64,000 nt of DNA from Lichenihabitans psoromatis (lineage in GTDB: Bacteria > Pseudomonadota > Alphaproteobacteria > Rhizobiales > Beijerinckiaceae). Positions 18,323 through 28,028 of the stretch are shown here, piece after piece (position 1 is the first letter of the stretch; every line of letters begins with the position of its first letter). The stretch covers positions 434,001 through 498,000 of the forward strand of contig NZ_CP036515.1 in assembly GCF_004323635.1 (NCBI RefSeq). Direction: 5' to 3'. The notes beneath the pieces were generated by a model. That model did no database searches. It was not told where the DNA came from and worked only from the letters and a program-made list of their open reading frames with translations. The translations under genes were made by a program, and so were the position numbers.

Positions 18323-19273
18323 TCACGGCCACTCGACGCGAGGAGGCAGCGACGACAAGATCGATTCGACGTTGCCTCCCGTTTTCAAGCCGAAGATCGT
18401 GCCGCGATCGTAAAGCAGGTTGAATTCGACGTAACGTCCGCGTCGAACGAGTTGCTCGCGCTCGTTGTCGCTCGTCCAGCCCGTTCCGAAGTTCCGCATG
18501 GCGAGTTTCGGATAGATATCGAGAAACGCCTCCCCAACCGCTTTCGTGAAGGCAAGATGCGGGTCGAAAGCATCTCCCGAGAGGTAATCGTAGAAAATAC
18601 CACCGATGCCGCGCGGCTCGTTCCGGTGCTTCAAGTGGAAATAGTCGTCGCACCACGTCTTGAACTTGTCATAGGGCGCGACCGCCGCGTGATCCGCACA
18701 GGCTTGTCGGAAGGCGGCGTGAAAATCCTGGGCATCTGGATCGTCCTGCTGGCGTCGCTTGTCCAGCACGGGCGTCAGGTCGGCTCCACCGCCGAACCAC
18801 GATTGCGTCGTGACCACGAAGCGGGTGTTCATATGAACGGCCGGAACGTTCGGGTTCCAGGGATGAGCGATCAGCGAGATGCCGGACGCCCAGAAGCGCG
18901 GGTCGGCTGCGGCGCCCGGGATCGTGGCGGCAAATTCCGGCGCAAAGGTGCCGAAGACGGTCGAGGAGTGAATACCGGCCTTCTCAAACACCCGCCCCTT
19001 CAGCATGGCCATCTTGCCGCCGCCGCCGGGTGCGCCGGTATGATCGCTGCGCGACCACGCCTTCCGTTCAAACCGGCCCGGCTCCGCTTGCGCCAGCGGG
19101 TGGCGGGGGCCGTCGGCTGCGTCTTCCAGCGCCTCGAAGGCGGCCACCAACCGGTTCTGTAACGTCTCGAACCATGCGCGCGCCGTCGCCTGTTGGCTGC
19201 TGGTTCGATCGGCAGCCGCACTCTCCGGATCCGCCATACGGTCGGAGCTTCCATCGACGTCAATCCGGTTCAC
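18323..19273 (-). CDS. hemF: Oxygen-dependent coproporphyrinogen III oxidase
   Basis: A 316-residue HemF that converts coproporphyrinogen III to protoporphyrinogen IX with oxygen in haem synthesis. Family motifs are visible: [30 protein letters not shown] (the signature region), RGIGGIFYD, and [15 protein letters not shown] near the C-terminus. Its start is ambiguous. The GTG at 19273 overlaps the trmL stop (GTGA), suggesting coupling, while ATG 19237 would remove 12 poorly conserved residues. It is co-directional with trmL. Haem made here would serve the cytochrome bc1 genes close by, although those are on the other strand. Confidence 0.95.
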   Translation of the reverse strand: MNRIDVDGSSDRMADPESAAADRTSSQQATARAWFETLQNRLVAAFEALEDAADGPRHPLAQAEPGRFERKAWSRSDHTGAPGGGGKMAMLKGRVFEKAGIHSSTVFGTFAPEFAATIPGAAADPRFWASGISLIAHPWNPNVPAVHMNTRFVVTTQSWFGGGADLTPVLDKRRQQDDPDAQDFHAAFRQACADHAAVAPYDKFKTWCDDYFHLKHRNEPRGIGGIFYDYLSGDAFDPHLAFTKAVGEAFLDIYPKLAMRNFGTGWTSDNEREQLVRRGRYVEFNLLYDRGTIFGLKTGGNVESILSSLPPRVEWP

Positions 19274-19740
19274 ACCAACCTCCCTCTGGTTTGCCGAAGC
19301 GCTTCCCCGAGCACCATCGCGGCCGTGACGGCGACGTTGAGTGACCGCATCCCAGGCCGCATCGCGACGCGCAACCGCGCATCCGCCGCCGCATGAACCG
19401 TGTCGGGCACACCCGCCGATTCACGGCCCACCATCACCATGTCGTCCGGCGCAAAATCAAAATCGAGATAATCCGTCTCACCGAGGGTCGTGAGAAGCAC
19501 AAGCCGCCGCGGCCTCTCCGCAACGTCGGTTCGCATGGCCTGAAAAGCCGCGAAGGACGCGTAATGCGTCAGGCCGAGAGTATCGAGATAATCCATACCG
19601 GCCCGCCGGAAGTGCCGGTCCGACACCGGAAAACCGGCCGGCTCGATCAGCCCGGCCTCGATGTCGAGGCACGCGCACAGGCGCAACATCGTACCGGCAT
19701 TCTGCGGGATATCAGGCTGAAAGAGGACCAGTTGCAACAT
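19270..19740 (-). CDS. trmL: tRNA (cytidine/uridine-2'-O-)-methyltransferase TrmL
   Basis: A 156-residue SPOUT methyltransferase that modifies the wobble base of tRNA-Leu isoacceptors. [20 protein letters not shown] is the characteristic start; the trefoil-knot SAM site is formed by [10 protein letters not shown] and the final [17 protein letters not shown]. Its size matches E. coli TrmL (157 aa). I trimmed the frame to ATG 19740 since the upstream 12 residues are not part of the family. Its stop overlaps the hemF GTG by four bases. Confidence 0.94.
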   Translation of the reverse strand: MLQLVLFQPDIPQNAGTMLRLCACLDIEAGLIEPAGFPVSDRHFRRAGMDYLDTLGLTHYASFAAFQAMRTDVAERPRRLVLLTTLGETDYLDFDFAPDDMVMVGRESAGVPDTVHAAADARLRVAMRPGMRSLNVAVTAAMVLGEALRQTRGRLV

Positions 19741-19984
19741 CGACCGGCCCATACGCCGTTGACAGGAGATCGCCAAGTTCTTTCACGGGAGGGCCGACCG
19801 TCCTCACACCACTCTGGACACGAGTTTCGAACGATGCCAAAAAACAAAGGCGTCCACGTTCTGTCGCCTCAGGCGTCTCGGTCGCATTGCGCTGTTCACG
19901 CGGCGGATTTAAGACAACGAGCATAAAAATAAATTCAAGGTGAGGATCGGGCGAGAGTCGCCGAACGCGGCCCCCTTGTCAGGA

Positions 19985-20521
19985 ATGGAGCAGGTTTTGA
20001 CTTCTGCGACGATTGCGCCCGGAACCCCGACCCGCCGAGACTTCCTGTTCATCGCGACCGGTGCCGTGGGCGCGGTCGGGCTCGGCGCGGTCGTTTGGCC
20101 GCTGATCAACCAGATGAATCCCGACGCCTCGACGCTGGCTCTCGCATCGACCGAGGTCGATATCGGCAAGGTCGATGTCGGCCAGATCCTCACCGTCAAA
20201 TGGCGTGGCAGCCCGGTTTTCGTTCGGCACCGTAATCCGAAGGAGATCGCGGATGCCGAAAACACGCCGATTAGCGATCTGATCGACCCGCAGACCGATC
20301 AGGAACGGGTGCAAAAGCCCGAATGGCTCGTTGTTGTCGGAGTGTGCACGCACCTCGGCTGCGTGCCGACCGGTCACGAAGGTCCCTACGAAGGTTGGCT
20401 CTGCCACTGTCACGGGTCCGTCTACGATACATCTGGACGGGTGCGACATGGGCCGGCCCCCAAAAATCTGGCGGTTCCGAGCTACGCCTTCCTGACCCCG
20501 ACCAAACTAAAAATCGGCTGA
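19985..20521 (+). CDS. petA: Ubiquinol-cytochrome c reductase, Rieske iron-sulfur subunit
   Basis: A 178-residue Rieske protein of the cytochrome bc1 complex. An uncleaved Tat-type anchor, TRRDFLF (residues 16-22), precedes a transmembrane helix (about 22-42). The [2Fe-2S] ligands are C121 and H123 in CTHLGC and C140 and H143 in CHCHGS, with C126 and C142 forming the usual disulfide. It transfers electrons from ubiquinol to cytochrome c1 in the periplasm. I take ATG 19985; a GTG start at 19940 would add 15 residues. petB follows after 49 bp and petC after that, the standard operon order. Confidence 0.96.
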   Translation: MEQVLTSATIAPGTPTRRDFLFIATGAVGAVGLGAVVWPLINQMNPDASTLALASTEVDIGKVDVGQILTVKWRGSPVFVRHRNPKEIADAENTPISDLIDPQTDQERVQKPEWLVVVGVCTHLGCVPTGHEGPYEGWLCHCHGSVYDTSGRVRHGPAPKNLAVPSYAFLTPTKLKIG

Positions 20522-20570
20522 GAGCCACCCATTCGCCGCAAGACCGCGCTCCGTTGAAAGAAGACCAGAT

Positions 20571-21851
20571 ATGAGCGGACCTTCGACTTACGTTCCACAG
20601 AACGCGTTCCTGCGGTGGTTTGAAAGCCGTTTGCCGATCATCGGCCTCGTCCATTCGTCTTTCATTGCGTTTCCGAACCCAAGAAACCTGAATTATTTCT
20701 GGACGTTCGGCGGAATGTTGGCCTTCATGCTGATCGCCCAGATCGTGACGGGCGTCACTTTGGCCATGCATTACACGCCCGAGTCGACGCTCGCTTTCGC
20801 ATCCGTCGAGCACATCATGCGCGACGTGAATTTTGGCTGGCTGCTCCGCTACTTGCATGCGAACGGCGCCTCGATGTTCTTCATCGCGGTCTACATCCAC
20901 ATCGCACGCGGGCTGTATTACGGCTCCTACAAGGCTCCGCGCGAAATCCTTTGGATCCTCGGCGTCATCATCTTCCTGCTGATGATGGCGACCGCTTTCA
21001 TGGGCTACGTGCTGCCCTGGGGCCAGATGAGCTTTTGGGGCGCGAAGGTCATCACCAGCCTGTTTTCCGCCATTCCGCTCGTCGGCGATTCGATCACGAC
21101 CTGGCTTTGGGGTGACTATTCGGTCGGCAATGCCACGTTGAACCGGTTCTTCTCGCTGCATTACCTCTTGCCGTTCATGATCCTCGGCGTCGTGGTGCTG
21201 CATATCTGGGCGCTCCACGTTCCGGGATCGAATAATCCGGTCGGCGTCGAGGTGAAGAGCCAGAAGGATACCTTGCCGTTCCATCCTTATTTCACGGTCA
21301 AGGACGGCTTTGCGCTGGCCTGCTTCCTGCTGTTTTACTGCTACTTCGTGTTCTATGTGCCGAACTATCTCGGCCATGCCGATAATTACATCGAAGCCAA
21401 TCCGCTCGTGACGCCAGCCCATATCGTGCCGGAGTGGTACTTCCTGCCCTATTACGCGATGCTGCGAGCCGTTCCGTCCAAGCTCGGCGGCGTCTGTGCC
21501 CTGTTCGGTTCGATCCTCCTCCTGGCCTTCCTCCCCTGGCTCGATACATCGCGGGTCAGGTCGTCCAACTTCCGCCCGCTCTATCGCGGCTTCCTGTTCA
21601 TGTTCTTCCTGACCGTGATCGGCCTCGGCTATTGCGGATCGCAAGAGCCGGTCGGCGCGGTTGTGATCTGGTCGCAGATCCTGACCGCCTATTACTTCAT
21701 CCACATTCTCGTCATCTTGCCGGTGCTCGGCCTGTTCGAAACACCTCGGAAATTGCCGACATCGATCACCGAGGCGGTTTTGGGACCACGAGGGTCGTCG
21801 GCCGCGATGATGGGTGCTCAAACAACCGCCGGCCCACCCACCAAGGGATGA
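20571..21851 (+). CDS. petB: Cytochrome b subunit of the bc1 complex
   Basis: A 426-residue integral membrane subunit that carries the two b haems and both quinone sites. Helix B/D haem-ligand histidines are seen in [27 protein letters not shown] and [23 protein letters not shown]. The Qo motif PEWY is present ([14 protein letters not shown]). Eight hydrophobic helices are discernible. The length fits a full-length alphaproteobacterial cytochrome b that is not split. It is preceded by petA and followed by petC after 49 bp. Confidence 0.97.
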   Translation: MSGPSTYVPQNAFLRWFESRLPIIGLVHSSFIAFPNPRNLNYFWTFGGMLAFMLIAQIVTGVTLAMHYTPESTLAFASVEHIMRDVNFGWLLRYLHANGASMFFIAVYIHIARGLYYGSYKAPREILWILGVIIFLLMMATAFMGYVLPWGQMSFWGAKVITSLFSAIPLVGDSITTWLWGDYSVGNATLNRFFSLHYLLPFMILGVVVLHIWALHVPGSNNPVGVEVKSQKDTLPFHPYFTVKDGFALACFLLFYCYFVFYVPNYLGHADNYIEANPLVTPAHIVPEWYFLPYYAMLRAVPSKLGGVCALFGSILLLAFLPWLDTSRVRSSNFRPLYRGFLFMFFLTVIGLGYCGSQEPVGAVVIWSQILTAYYFIHILVILPVLGLFETPRKLPTSITEAVLGPRGSSAAMMGAQTTAGPPTKG

Positions 21852-21900
21852 CCGATCCCCTTCGATCGAGACGCGACGTGGTCCGAACCGGAATTCAACG

Positions 21901-22773
21901 ATGATCTTCAAAACGCCTCTGCTTCTCAGGACGGCCGTGTTGGCGGGGCTTATGGTCGGCGCCCTGCCGGCTCTCGCCCAGGAAGCCGAAACCCCGACGC
22001 CGGCCAAACAATCCTGGTCGTTCGGCGGTCCGTTCGGGAAATTCGATCCCGCGCAGTTGCAGCGCGGCTACCAAGTTTATCGCGAGGTCTGCTCGAACTG
22101 CCATTCGATGCACTACATGTCGTTTCGCAACCTGTCCCAGCCCGGCGGGCCGGCTTTTTCCGACAGTCAGGTCAAGGCCCTTGCCTCGACCTTCAAGGTT
22201 CAAGACGGCCCCAACGACGCCGGCGATATGTTCGATCGTCCCGGCCGCCCGTCGGATCCGTTTCCCTTGCCGTTCCCCAACGAGCAGGCGGCTCGTGCAG
22301 CAAACGGCGGAGCCTTACCGCCGGACATGTCGGTGCTGGCCAAGGCGCGTGAAACCTCTCAAGGCTGGTACGGCTTTCTGCTGACGCCTTTCACCCAGTA
22401 TCAGGAAGAAGGCGTCGATTATATCGTCGGCATCCTGAACGGGTATGACGAGCCGCCAAAGGACTATGTTCTGCCGGCCGGGAAATATTACAACACCTAC
22501 TTCCCGAATCACGCCATCTCCATGCCCAAGCCACTCAGCGATGGTCAGGTGGATTACACGGACGGATCGCCGAAAACCGTCGCGCAATATTCGCACGATA
22601 TCGCGGCCTTTCTCATGTGGACCGCAGAGCCCAAGCTCGATCAGCGGAAGTCGACGGGACTGACCGTGATCGTCTTTTTGGCGGTCTTCGCGGGCTTGCT
22701 CTATGCCATCAAGCGACGCATCTGGGCCGGGCTTCACGACGTGAGCGGCACGCCGATCGACCACCGCGCCTGA
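21901..22773 (+). CDS. petC: Cytochrome c1 of the bc1 complex
   Basis: A 290-residue cytochrome c1. The signal peptide (MIFKTPLLLRTAVLAGLMVG, cleavage after ALA-Q about residue 24) is followed by the haem c motif CSNCHSMH (CxxCH). A methionine region, with NHAISMPKPLSDG, likely supplies the sixth ligand, and a C-terminal anchor helix (TVIVFLAVFAGLLYAIKRR) is present. ATG 21901 is chosen because it starts the signal peptide; the frame reads upstream into the petB/petC gap. This is the last gene of the petABC operon, and an intrinsic terminator lies 46 bp downstream. Confidence 0.96.
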   Translation: MIFKTPLLLRTAVLAGLMVGALPALAQEAETPTPAKQSWSFGGPFGKFDPAQLQRGYQVYREVCSNCHSMHYMSFRNLSQPGGPAFSDSQVKALASTFKVQDGPNDAGDMFDRPGRPSDPFPLPFPNEQAARAANGGALPPDMSVLAKARETSQGWYGFLLTPFTQYQEEGVDYIVGILNGYDEPPKDYVLPAGKYYNTYFPNHAISMPKPLSDGQVDYTDGSPKTVAQYSHDIAAFLMWTAEPKLDQRKSTGLTVIVFLAVFAGLLYAIKRRIWAGLHDVSGTPIDHRA

Positions 22774-22818
22774 CCCCGACTCCGGCCCGACAAGCCTCAG
22801 GGCTCGTCAAACGCAAAA

Positions 22819-22845
22819 GCCTCATCGAGAACGATGAGGCTTTTT
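22819..22845 (+). terminator. Intrinsic terminator of petABC
   Basis: Nine-bp perfect stem GCCTCATCG (22819-22827), AGAA loop, complement (22832-22840), then TTTTT. It is positioned directly after petC. Confidence 0.92.
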
Positions 22846-22968
22846 GTTGGATGGTCCTGGGAAGGTTTGAAAGGTGGGCCGTTTATGGCGCATTGATACC
22901 CGCTTCCTGTATTCGCCATCGAACGTTCATCTGCCACAGCCTAACTACGGTGGGTCAACAATCGATGG

Positions 22969-23211
22969 ATGCGTTCCGTGCCTGACGACATACAACAGCC
23001 CTCACTTTCCAATCCGATGCCTTTGCGGCTCGACCCGACCTTCGTGGTGGGCATGGACCGAAACGGGTCCTGGCTCGCCATTGAGACGCATGGGTTGGGG
23101 GGCGGCATCTTCCTCGATCGAGACGCGGCGACCCATTACGCGGAATTCGAAACCGGGCATCGCCCCGGATCGGTGCTCGTTTCGACCGATCTCGTCCAAC
23201 TGCGCTTCTGA
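22969..23211 (+). CDS. Small hypothetical protein
   Basis: An 80-residue frame between two strong terminators. The core, LRLDPTFVVGMDRNGSWLAIETHGLGGGIFLDRDAA split over residues 19-54, alternates strands and turns and recalls short conserved proteins I have seen in methylobacteria and relatives, but I cannot name a family. The start is uncertain: ATG 22969, GTG 22978 and ATG 23017 are all in frame and none has a good ribosome site. The strong bidirectional terminator 36 bp downstream supports a real transcript ending here. Confidence 0.5.
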   Translation: MRSVPDDIQQPSLSNPMPLRLDPTFVVGMDRNGSWLAIETHGLGGGIFLDRDAATHYAEFETGHRPGSVLVSTDLVQLRF

Positions 23212-23246
23212 TCGCAACGGCGAGAGCCGGGCGACCTCGCTCCGTC

Positions 23247-23295
23247 AAAAAAAAAAGCCTGATCTTGGTCGCAACCGAGATCAGGCTTTTTTTTT
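23247..23295. terminator. Bidirectional intrinsic terminator
   Basis: Nine perfect pairs (GCCTGATCT at 23257-23265 with 23278-23286) extend by a GT wobble and three more pairs to a CGCA tetraloop (23270-23273). Ten A residues flank the left side and nine T residues the right. It can therefore end both the plus-strand small gene and the minus-strand oxoamine synthase gene, whose stop is at 23342. Confidence 0.93.
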
Positions 23296-23341
23296 ATAAC
23301 TGCGATCCGCTCATGCCATCACGTGCCGTAAGCGAGATTTT

Positions 23342-24697
23342 TTACTTCAAGCGTTTGAGGATCGCGCGGCTATCGCCGACCGCGGCGAGTTCTTCGGCGA
23401 CGATCGCGACCGTGCGGCGGATCTGTTCGGCCGTATGTTCCGACGTGATGAAGAAACGGAGCCGGGAGGTTCGCTCCGGAACAGCCGGATGAATAATTGG
23501 CTGAACATTGACGCCGCGCTCGAACATTTTCTGGCTGAGCACCACCGCGACCAGCGAATCATAGACGATGACCGGGATAACGGCCAAGCCGGTGGTCGTG
23601 CCGATATCGAGATTGTGCTCGCGCGCGACCTGGCAGAACAGCGCTCCGTTCTCCCTCAGCCGGGCAACACGTTCGGGTTCAGCATGGAGCGCATCGAGCG
23701 CGGCCGAAGCGGCGGCCGCCATCGCCGGCGGGAGACCGACGCTGTAGACGAAGCCGCCCGACGTGCATTTCAGAAACTCGATCAAGGCCGCGCAGCCGGC
23801 GATATAGCCGCCGCAGCTCGACAAGGTCTTCGATAGCGTGCCCATCCAGATATCGACACTGCGCGGGTCGATGTCGGCGTGTTCGAACAGACCTGCGCCG
23901 TCATGTCCGAGGACGCCGAGCCCGTGCGCGTCGTCCACCATCAACCAGGCGCCATGGCGATGCTTGAGAGCGATCAGCGCCGCGAGATCCGGCACATCTC
24001 CGTCCATGCTGTAGAGACCCTCGACCACGATCAGCACCCGTTTGAACTGCGGGCGGAGCGAGACAAGAAGCTGTTCGAGCGACGCGATGTCGTTATGCGC
24101 GAACGAGCGACGTTCCGCGCGCGACATCGTCGCCCCCATGATGATGCTGTTATGCGCGAGTTGATCGTGCAAAATTAGGTCGCGCGGCCCCATCAGGGCG
24201 CCGATGGTCGACACGTTCGTCGCATGGCCGCTGACGAAGACCGCACAGGCCTCCTGTCCGTAGTGGGCCGCGAGCTTTGCCTCGAGCTCCTGGTGGACCG
24301 GTCGCTCTCCCGCGACGACGCGGCTTGCCGACGACGAGGTGCCATAGTCGTCGATCGCGCCTTTGGCGGCGATCCCAACCGACGGATGACCGTTCAGGCC
24401 AAGGTAATCATAGGAGGAGAAATTATCGTAGGTCGCGCCGTCGATGACGGTCGTGGCCCCGGCCCGCACCGAATGGGTACGGAAAAATGGATTGTCGATC
24501 CCAAGCGTTTCGGCGGCGGATCGTTGGATCTTCACCTCCTGGTAGCCAGGCAACGTGGTGAAGTCGGTCATAGCATGAAAACGCGAGACCGTCGGCAATT
24601 CAGGTTCGAAGACATCGGCGCCACGTCGTGTGGCAACAAGCTTTTCCAGAGATTGCCGCGCATTCACGGGCAGCGCGCTTTGACTACTTCGACCCAT
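23342..24697 (-). CDS. Alpha-oxoamine synthase-family PLP enzyme
   Basis: A 451-residue fold-type I PLP enzyme of the alpha-oxoamine synthase family (8-amino-7-oxononanoate synthase, serine palmitoyltransferase, KBL, CqsA). The PLP lysine is K290 in GTLSKTLSSCGG. VDDAHGLG (residues 254-261) provides the Asp and His that contact PLP, and SSYDYLGLNG (94-103) is the substrate-entry motif. An N-terminal extension of about 80 residues, absent from BioF, resembles versions associated with polyketide or acyl-carrier-protein substrates. It condenses an acyl thioester with an amino acid; which ones cannot be told. No other bio genes are nearby. It is divergent from the polysaccharide export gene, which suggests a surface lipid or polymer role. 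Confidence 0.88.
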   Translation of the reverse strand: MGRSSQSALPVNARQSLEKLVATRRGADVFEPELPTVSRFHAMTDFTTLPGYQEVKIQRSAAETLGIDNPFFRTHSVRAGATTVIDGATYDNFSSYDYLGLNGHPSVGIAAKGAIDDYGTSSSASRVVAGERPVHQELEAKLAAHYGQEACAVFVSGHATNVSTIGALMGPRDLILHDQLAHNSIIMGATMSRAERRSFAHNDIASLEQLLVSLRPQFKRVLIVVEGLYSMDGDVPDLAALIALKHRHGAWLMVDDAHGLGVLGHDGAGLFEHADIDPRSVDIWMGTLSKTLSSCGGYIAGCAALIEFLKCTSGGFVYSVGLPPAMAAAASAALDALHAEPERVARLRENGALFCQVAREHNLDIGTTTGLAVIPVIVYDSLVAVVLSQKMFERGVNVQPIIHPAVPERTSRLRFFITSEHTAEQIRRTVAIVAEELAAVGDSRAILKRLK

Positions 24698-24935
24698 TAC
24701 TCATTCCTTCTCGCGAAGAAGGATCGTACTGCAGTAAAGGTTGACGTTCCAGCATGCCCCCGCAACTGATTTTATCGGCGCGTCAAATAAGTCACACTTG
24801 GTGGCCTTGTTTTGGCTTCTCGGCCACACTGAACGGATTCATGCTTTAGGGACCTTTGTGTGAGAAGCCTATAAAATGCTACACGCCATGCGCGGCGTTC
24901 GACCACGGTCGGGCAAATGAAGTGAGGCTAGCTTG

Positions 24936-26105
24936 ATGGTTCGTGGTCCGATGGTGTTGCTCGCACTGTGTTCGGTGTTGGCCGGCTGCTCGTCTTTACC
25001 GAGCGATGGACCATCCGCGAAGGACGTGCTGCAGCAATCGAAGCTCAACGGCGACGAAAAAGGGCCGAGCCGTTACGAGATCGTGGACATCGACTCGGCC
25101 GCCGTTTCGGTCCTGCGGCGTCGTGCCCCGGATGGGTTCTCGTCTCACTTCGGCGATTACCGACCCTCAGCCGATCTCCGCATCGGTGTCGGCGACTATG
25201 TGACCGTGACGATCTGGGAAGCCGGCGCCAACGGCTTGTTCTCTGCTCCGCTCATGACGGATCGCTTTTCGACCGGGGCGAAGAGCTCGACCATTCCGGA
25301 TCAAGCGGTTGGTCGCGACGGCACGATCTCGGTGCCTTACGCGGGTCGCATCAACGTCAAGGGTCAGACGACCGAAGCCGTTCAGCACACGATCGAAGTG
25401 GCGCTCGAGGGCAAGGCCATTCAGCCGCAGGTGCTGGTCAACGTCTCGCGCCCCATCAGCAATACCGTCACGGTGACGGGTGAGGTCGCGGCCGGTGCCC
25501 GGGTGCCCCTCACGGCCAAGGGGGACCGCATTCTCGATGTGGTCGCGACCGCCGGTGGCGTCCGCGCGCCTGTCAACGAGACCGTGGTTCGCCTGTCTCG
25601 TGGGAGCACGACCGTCTCGGTGCCGATGACCCGCGTGGTCAGCAATCCGCGCGAAAACGTGTTCATGCGGCCTGGGGACGTTCTCACCCTCGTCCGCGAC
25701 CCGCAATATTTCCTCGCCTACGGTGCGACGAATTACAGCCAGAAAGTCCCGTTCGAGGCCGACTCGATCAGCCTGTCCGAGGCAATCGCCAAGGTTGGCG
25801 GATTGCAGGATCAGCGCGCCGACCCATCGGGCGTGTTCGTCTTCCGCTACGAGCCGCCGGCCATCGCCCGCGCGCTTCGCCCGAATACGACCTTGGCGGT
25901 CAACGGCTGGGTGCCCGTCGTCTATCGGCTCGACATGCGCGACCCGGCAAGCCTGTTCGTCGCTCAGGGCTTCCCGGTGTTCAACAAGGACATCGTGTTC
26001 GTCTCAAACGCGCCGATCACGGAAGCCACGAAGGCCTTCCAGATCTTCAATCTGGTTGCGTCGCCGGTCTCGACGGGGGCCAGCCTTTCGACGGCACTCC
26101 GCTAG
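24936..26105 (+). CDS. Polysaccharide export outer-membrane lipoprotein (Wza/OPX family)
   Basis: A 389-residue OPX protein. A lipoprotein signal with lipobox LAGC (Cys18) is followed by the polysaccharide export domain (DLRIGVGDYVTVTIWEAG, about residues 80-100) and SLBB-like domains (RISNTVTVTGEV-type strands at 165-185, and a second set around 270-300). Such proteins form the periplasmic and outer-membrane channel for capsule or exopolysaccharide. No cognate Wzc-type kinase or Wzx/Wzy is in the window. ATG 24936 follows GTGAGG; a TTG three bases earlier is also possible. A strong terminator 29 bp after the stop makes it monocistronic. It is divergent from the oxoamine synthase gene. Confidence 0.92.
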   Translation: MVRGPMVLLALCSVLAGCSSLPSDGPSAKDVLQQSKLNGDEKGPSRYEIVDIDSAAVSVLRRRAPDGFSSHFGDYRPSADLRIGVGDYVTVTIWEAGANGLFSAPLMTDRFSTGAKSSTIPDQAVGRDGTISVPYAGRINVKGQTTEAVQHTIEVALEGKAIQPQVLVNVSRPISNTVTVTGEVAAGARVPLTAKGDRILDVVATAGGVRAPVNETVVRLSRGSTTVSVPMTRVVSNPRENVFMRPGDVLTLVRDPQYFLAYGATNYSQKVPFEADSISLSEAIAKVGGLQDQRADPSGVFVFRYEPPAIARALRPNTTLAVNGWVPVVYRLDMRDPASLFVAQGFPVFNKDIVFVSNAPITEATKAFQIFNLVASPVSTGASLSTALR

Positions 26106-26133
26106 TCGGACCCACGTCCACGCGAAACTTCAA

Positions 26134-26169
26134 CCCTGTTGCGGCGATGCAACAGGGGGTTTTCGTTTG
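26134..26169 (+). terminator. Intrinsic terminator of the OPX gene
   Basis: Nine-bp stem CCCTGTTGC (26134-26142), loop GGCGAT, complement (26149-26157), followed by GGTTTTCGTTT. It starts 29 bp after the OPX stop. Confidence 0.88.
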
Positions 26170-26292
26170 TGCTTAGAAGCATTTAGCCCTCGCGGGCGAC
26201 CGGGCCGTCATTCTTGTGCTTTGACAAAACGGTTCTGGCACGGCCTATCGTTGCGATTACGGCGCGGTTGAAGCCAAGGGGTTCCCCAGCAC

Positions 26293-27066
26293 ATGCAGCC
26301 GATGAAGCGGATTCAGGGCAACATTGTCGCCCGGCAAGAGCGGCGTTTCCTCAACTGGGCTTGCTCGGTCATGCCGGAGCAGGTCTCGTCCGACCATCTC
26401 ACGGCCTTCGGCGTTTTCGGCGCTGTTCTGGTCGTCGTTGGCTATGTGGCCGGTCGCTCGAACGTCGACTTTCTCTGGATCGCCGCTCTCGGTTACGTCA
26501 TTCACTGGTTCGGCGATTCGCTCGACGGTAGCTTGGCGCGGTACCGCAATGTCTCACGTCCGCGCTACGGCTACTTTCTCGACCATTCGCTCGACGTCTT
26601 CTGCATCGTTCTGATGGTGGGCGGCATGGGGCTGAGCTCCTTCGCCCGGATGGATGTCGCGATGTATGTCGTGGTGGCCTATCTGATCCTCGCGATTCAT
26701 GTTTTCCTGAAAAACCATGTCACCGGCACCTTCCAACTGTCCTTCATCGCGCTCGGGCCGACCGAACTTCGGATGGTCTTCGTCGCCATCACGGTCTGGA
26801 TGATCATTCAGGGCGGCGATAGCTACCATCTCGCGCTTCCGGGTGTGTCGGGCTACGACATCGCGCTGCTGGTCACCGGAACGGTGCTGTTCACGCTCTT
26901 CATCGTCAATTCGGTCACGATGGTACTGCATCTCCGCGCTCTCGAGGGCGACGGTCGCCGTCCGCTCCCCGCGATCGAACCCGCTCGCGCGGCCGGCGCG
27001 CGTCAAGCCTCCGACATCGCGCGCGATCGTCGCTCCGCCTCGGTTCAGGAATCGAGCGCCTACTAG
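26293..27066 (+). CDS. CDP-alcohol phosphatidyltransferase-family membrane protein
   Basis: A 257-residue membrane protein with about six hydrophobic segments. The complete family signature DG(x2)AR(x8)G(x3)D(x3)D is present: DGSLAR near residue 77, then GYFLDHSLD. This confirms an active CDP-alcohol phosphotransferase site that transfers a phospho-alcohol from a CDP donor. The two substrates are not predictable; it is not obviously PgsA, PssA or Pcs. It lies between an OPX export gene and an SDR gene, so a head-group or polymer-modifying role is possible. The C-terminal tail (about 30 residues) is Ala/Arg-rich. Confidence 0.88.
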   Translation: MQPMKRIQGNIVARQERRFLNWACSVMPEQVSSDHLTAFGVFGAVLVVVGYVAGRSNVDFLWIAALGYVIHWFGDSLDGSLARYRNVSRPRYGYFLDHSLDVFCIVLMVGGMGLSSFARMDVAMYVVVAYLILAIHVFLKNHVTGTFQLSFIALGPTELRMVFVAITVWMIIQGGDSYHLALPGVSGYDIALLVTGTVLFTLFIVNSVTMVLHLRALEGDGRRPLPAIEPARAAGARQASDIARDRRSASVQESSAY

Positions 27067-27093
27067 CCAGACCTCTACGTCCGGCGGGTCTTT

Positions 27094-27897
27094 TCAGCTG
27101 CGACGTTTCGCCGAGACTTGAAACAGCGTCATGGCCCGCCGCAGCACCTGCTCGGGCACGAATTGCGACAACCGCGAGACCGTCGCCAAGGTCCAGGGAA
27201 ATGCGATGGTGGCCTGATTTCGGGCGAGGCCCGCCACGATGCGCTCCGCTGCCTGGTCGGCGCTGATCTCGAAGGGCTTCCATCCCCCGAACGTCTTGGA
27301 CATCGGCGTCGTCACGAAGCCCGGACAGACCACGTTGACGATGACGCCCTGCGCGGCCGAAACCTGCCGAAGCGCGAGCCCGAACGTCAGCAGCGCAGCC
27401 TTGCTGCCGCTATAGGCCGCAGCATCCGGCAACGGCGCATAGGCCGAGAGCGAACTGACCAGCACGATCCGCCCATGCCGCCTCTCCTGCATTCGCGGGA
27501 GCATCGGCATGACAAGGTTGAGGGTTCCGACCAGATTGACGTCGAAAATATCATAGACCTGCTGGCCGCGCTCGGGATGTCCGCCCTCCAGCGCGCCGGC
27601 CGAGATGCCCGCATTGGCGATGAGGCAGTCGATCCGGTGGCGGCCATCGAAGGCTTCAACCCATTCGGCCAACCCGGCCCGATCCCGCGTGTCGAGCGTC
27701 GCGGTCTCGACCGTGGCACCGCGAACGCGACAAAGGGCGGCGACGGTCTCGAGCCGGCCGGCGTCGCGCCCGACGAGCCCCAGAACGGCGCGCGGATAGG
27801 CGGCGAGGCGTGCCGCCAAGGCAGCCCCGATGCCGCTCGAGGCTCCGGTGAGGACAATGACGCGATCAGGCAGGTCTTTTTTCATGCGCTGGACCAT
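27094..27897 (-). CDS. Short-chain dehydrogenase/reductase
   Basis: A classical SDR of about 267 residues. The NAD(P)-binding TGASSGIGAALAARL is near residues 12-26, NAG appears in IANAGIS, and the catalytic Ser-Tyr-Lys appears as VSSLSAYAPLPDAAAYSGSK. The C-terminal extension (FPWTLATVSRLSQFVPEQVL) is hydrophobic and may attach to membranes, as in ketosphinganine-reductase-like and YqjQ-like SDRs. It converges on the CDP-alcohol phosphotransferase gene. I chose ATG 27897 because GAAGG precedes it; GTG 27912 and ATG 27885 are alternatives. The substrate is unknown. Confidence 0.85.
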   Translation of the reverse strand: MVQRMKKDLPDRVIVLTGASSGIGAALAARLAAYPRAVLGLVGRDAGRLETVAALCRVRGATVETATLDTRDRAGLAEWVEAFDGRHRIDCLIANAGISAGALEGGHPERGQQVYDIFDVNLVGTLNLVMPMLPRMQERRHGRIVLVSSLSAYAPLPDAAAYSGSKAALLTFGLALRQVSAAQGVIVNVVCPGFVTTPMSKTFGGWKPFEISADQAAERIVAGLARNQATIAFPWTLATVSRLSQFVPEQVLRRAMTLFQVSAKRRS

Positions 27898-28028
27898 AGG
27901 GACAGCCTTCACCTCCGCCTAGAGCCGCCTCGGACGAGAGCGGGTCAATCCACGGCTCGACCGTGCCAAAAAGGTGATCGCTCGTCGCACCGCGATCCAG
28001 TCTTTGCGGCCTCGCCTTGGATCGGAGT

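Noticed and set aside
20271..22007. A 578-codon minus-strand frame
   Set aside because: It overlaps petA and petB, both certain from haem and iron-sulfur ligands. The antisense translation is charged and unrelated to any family I recognise.
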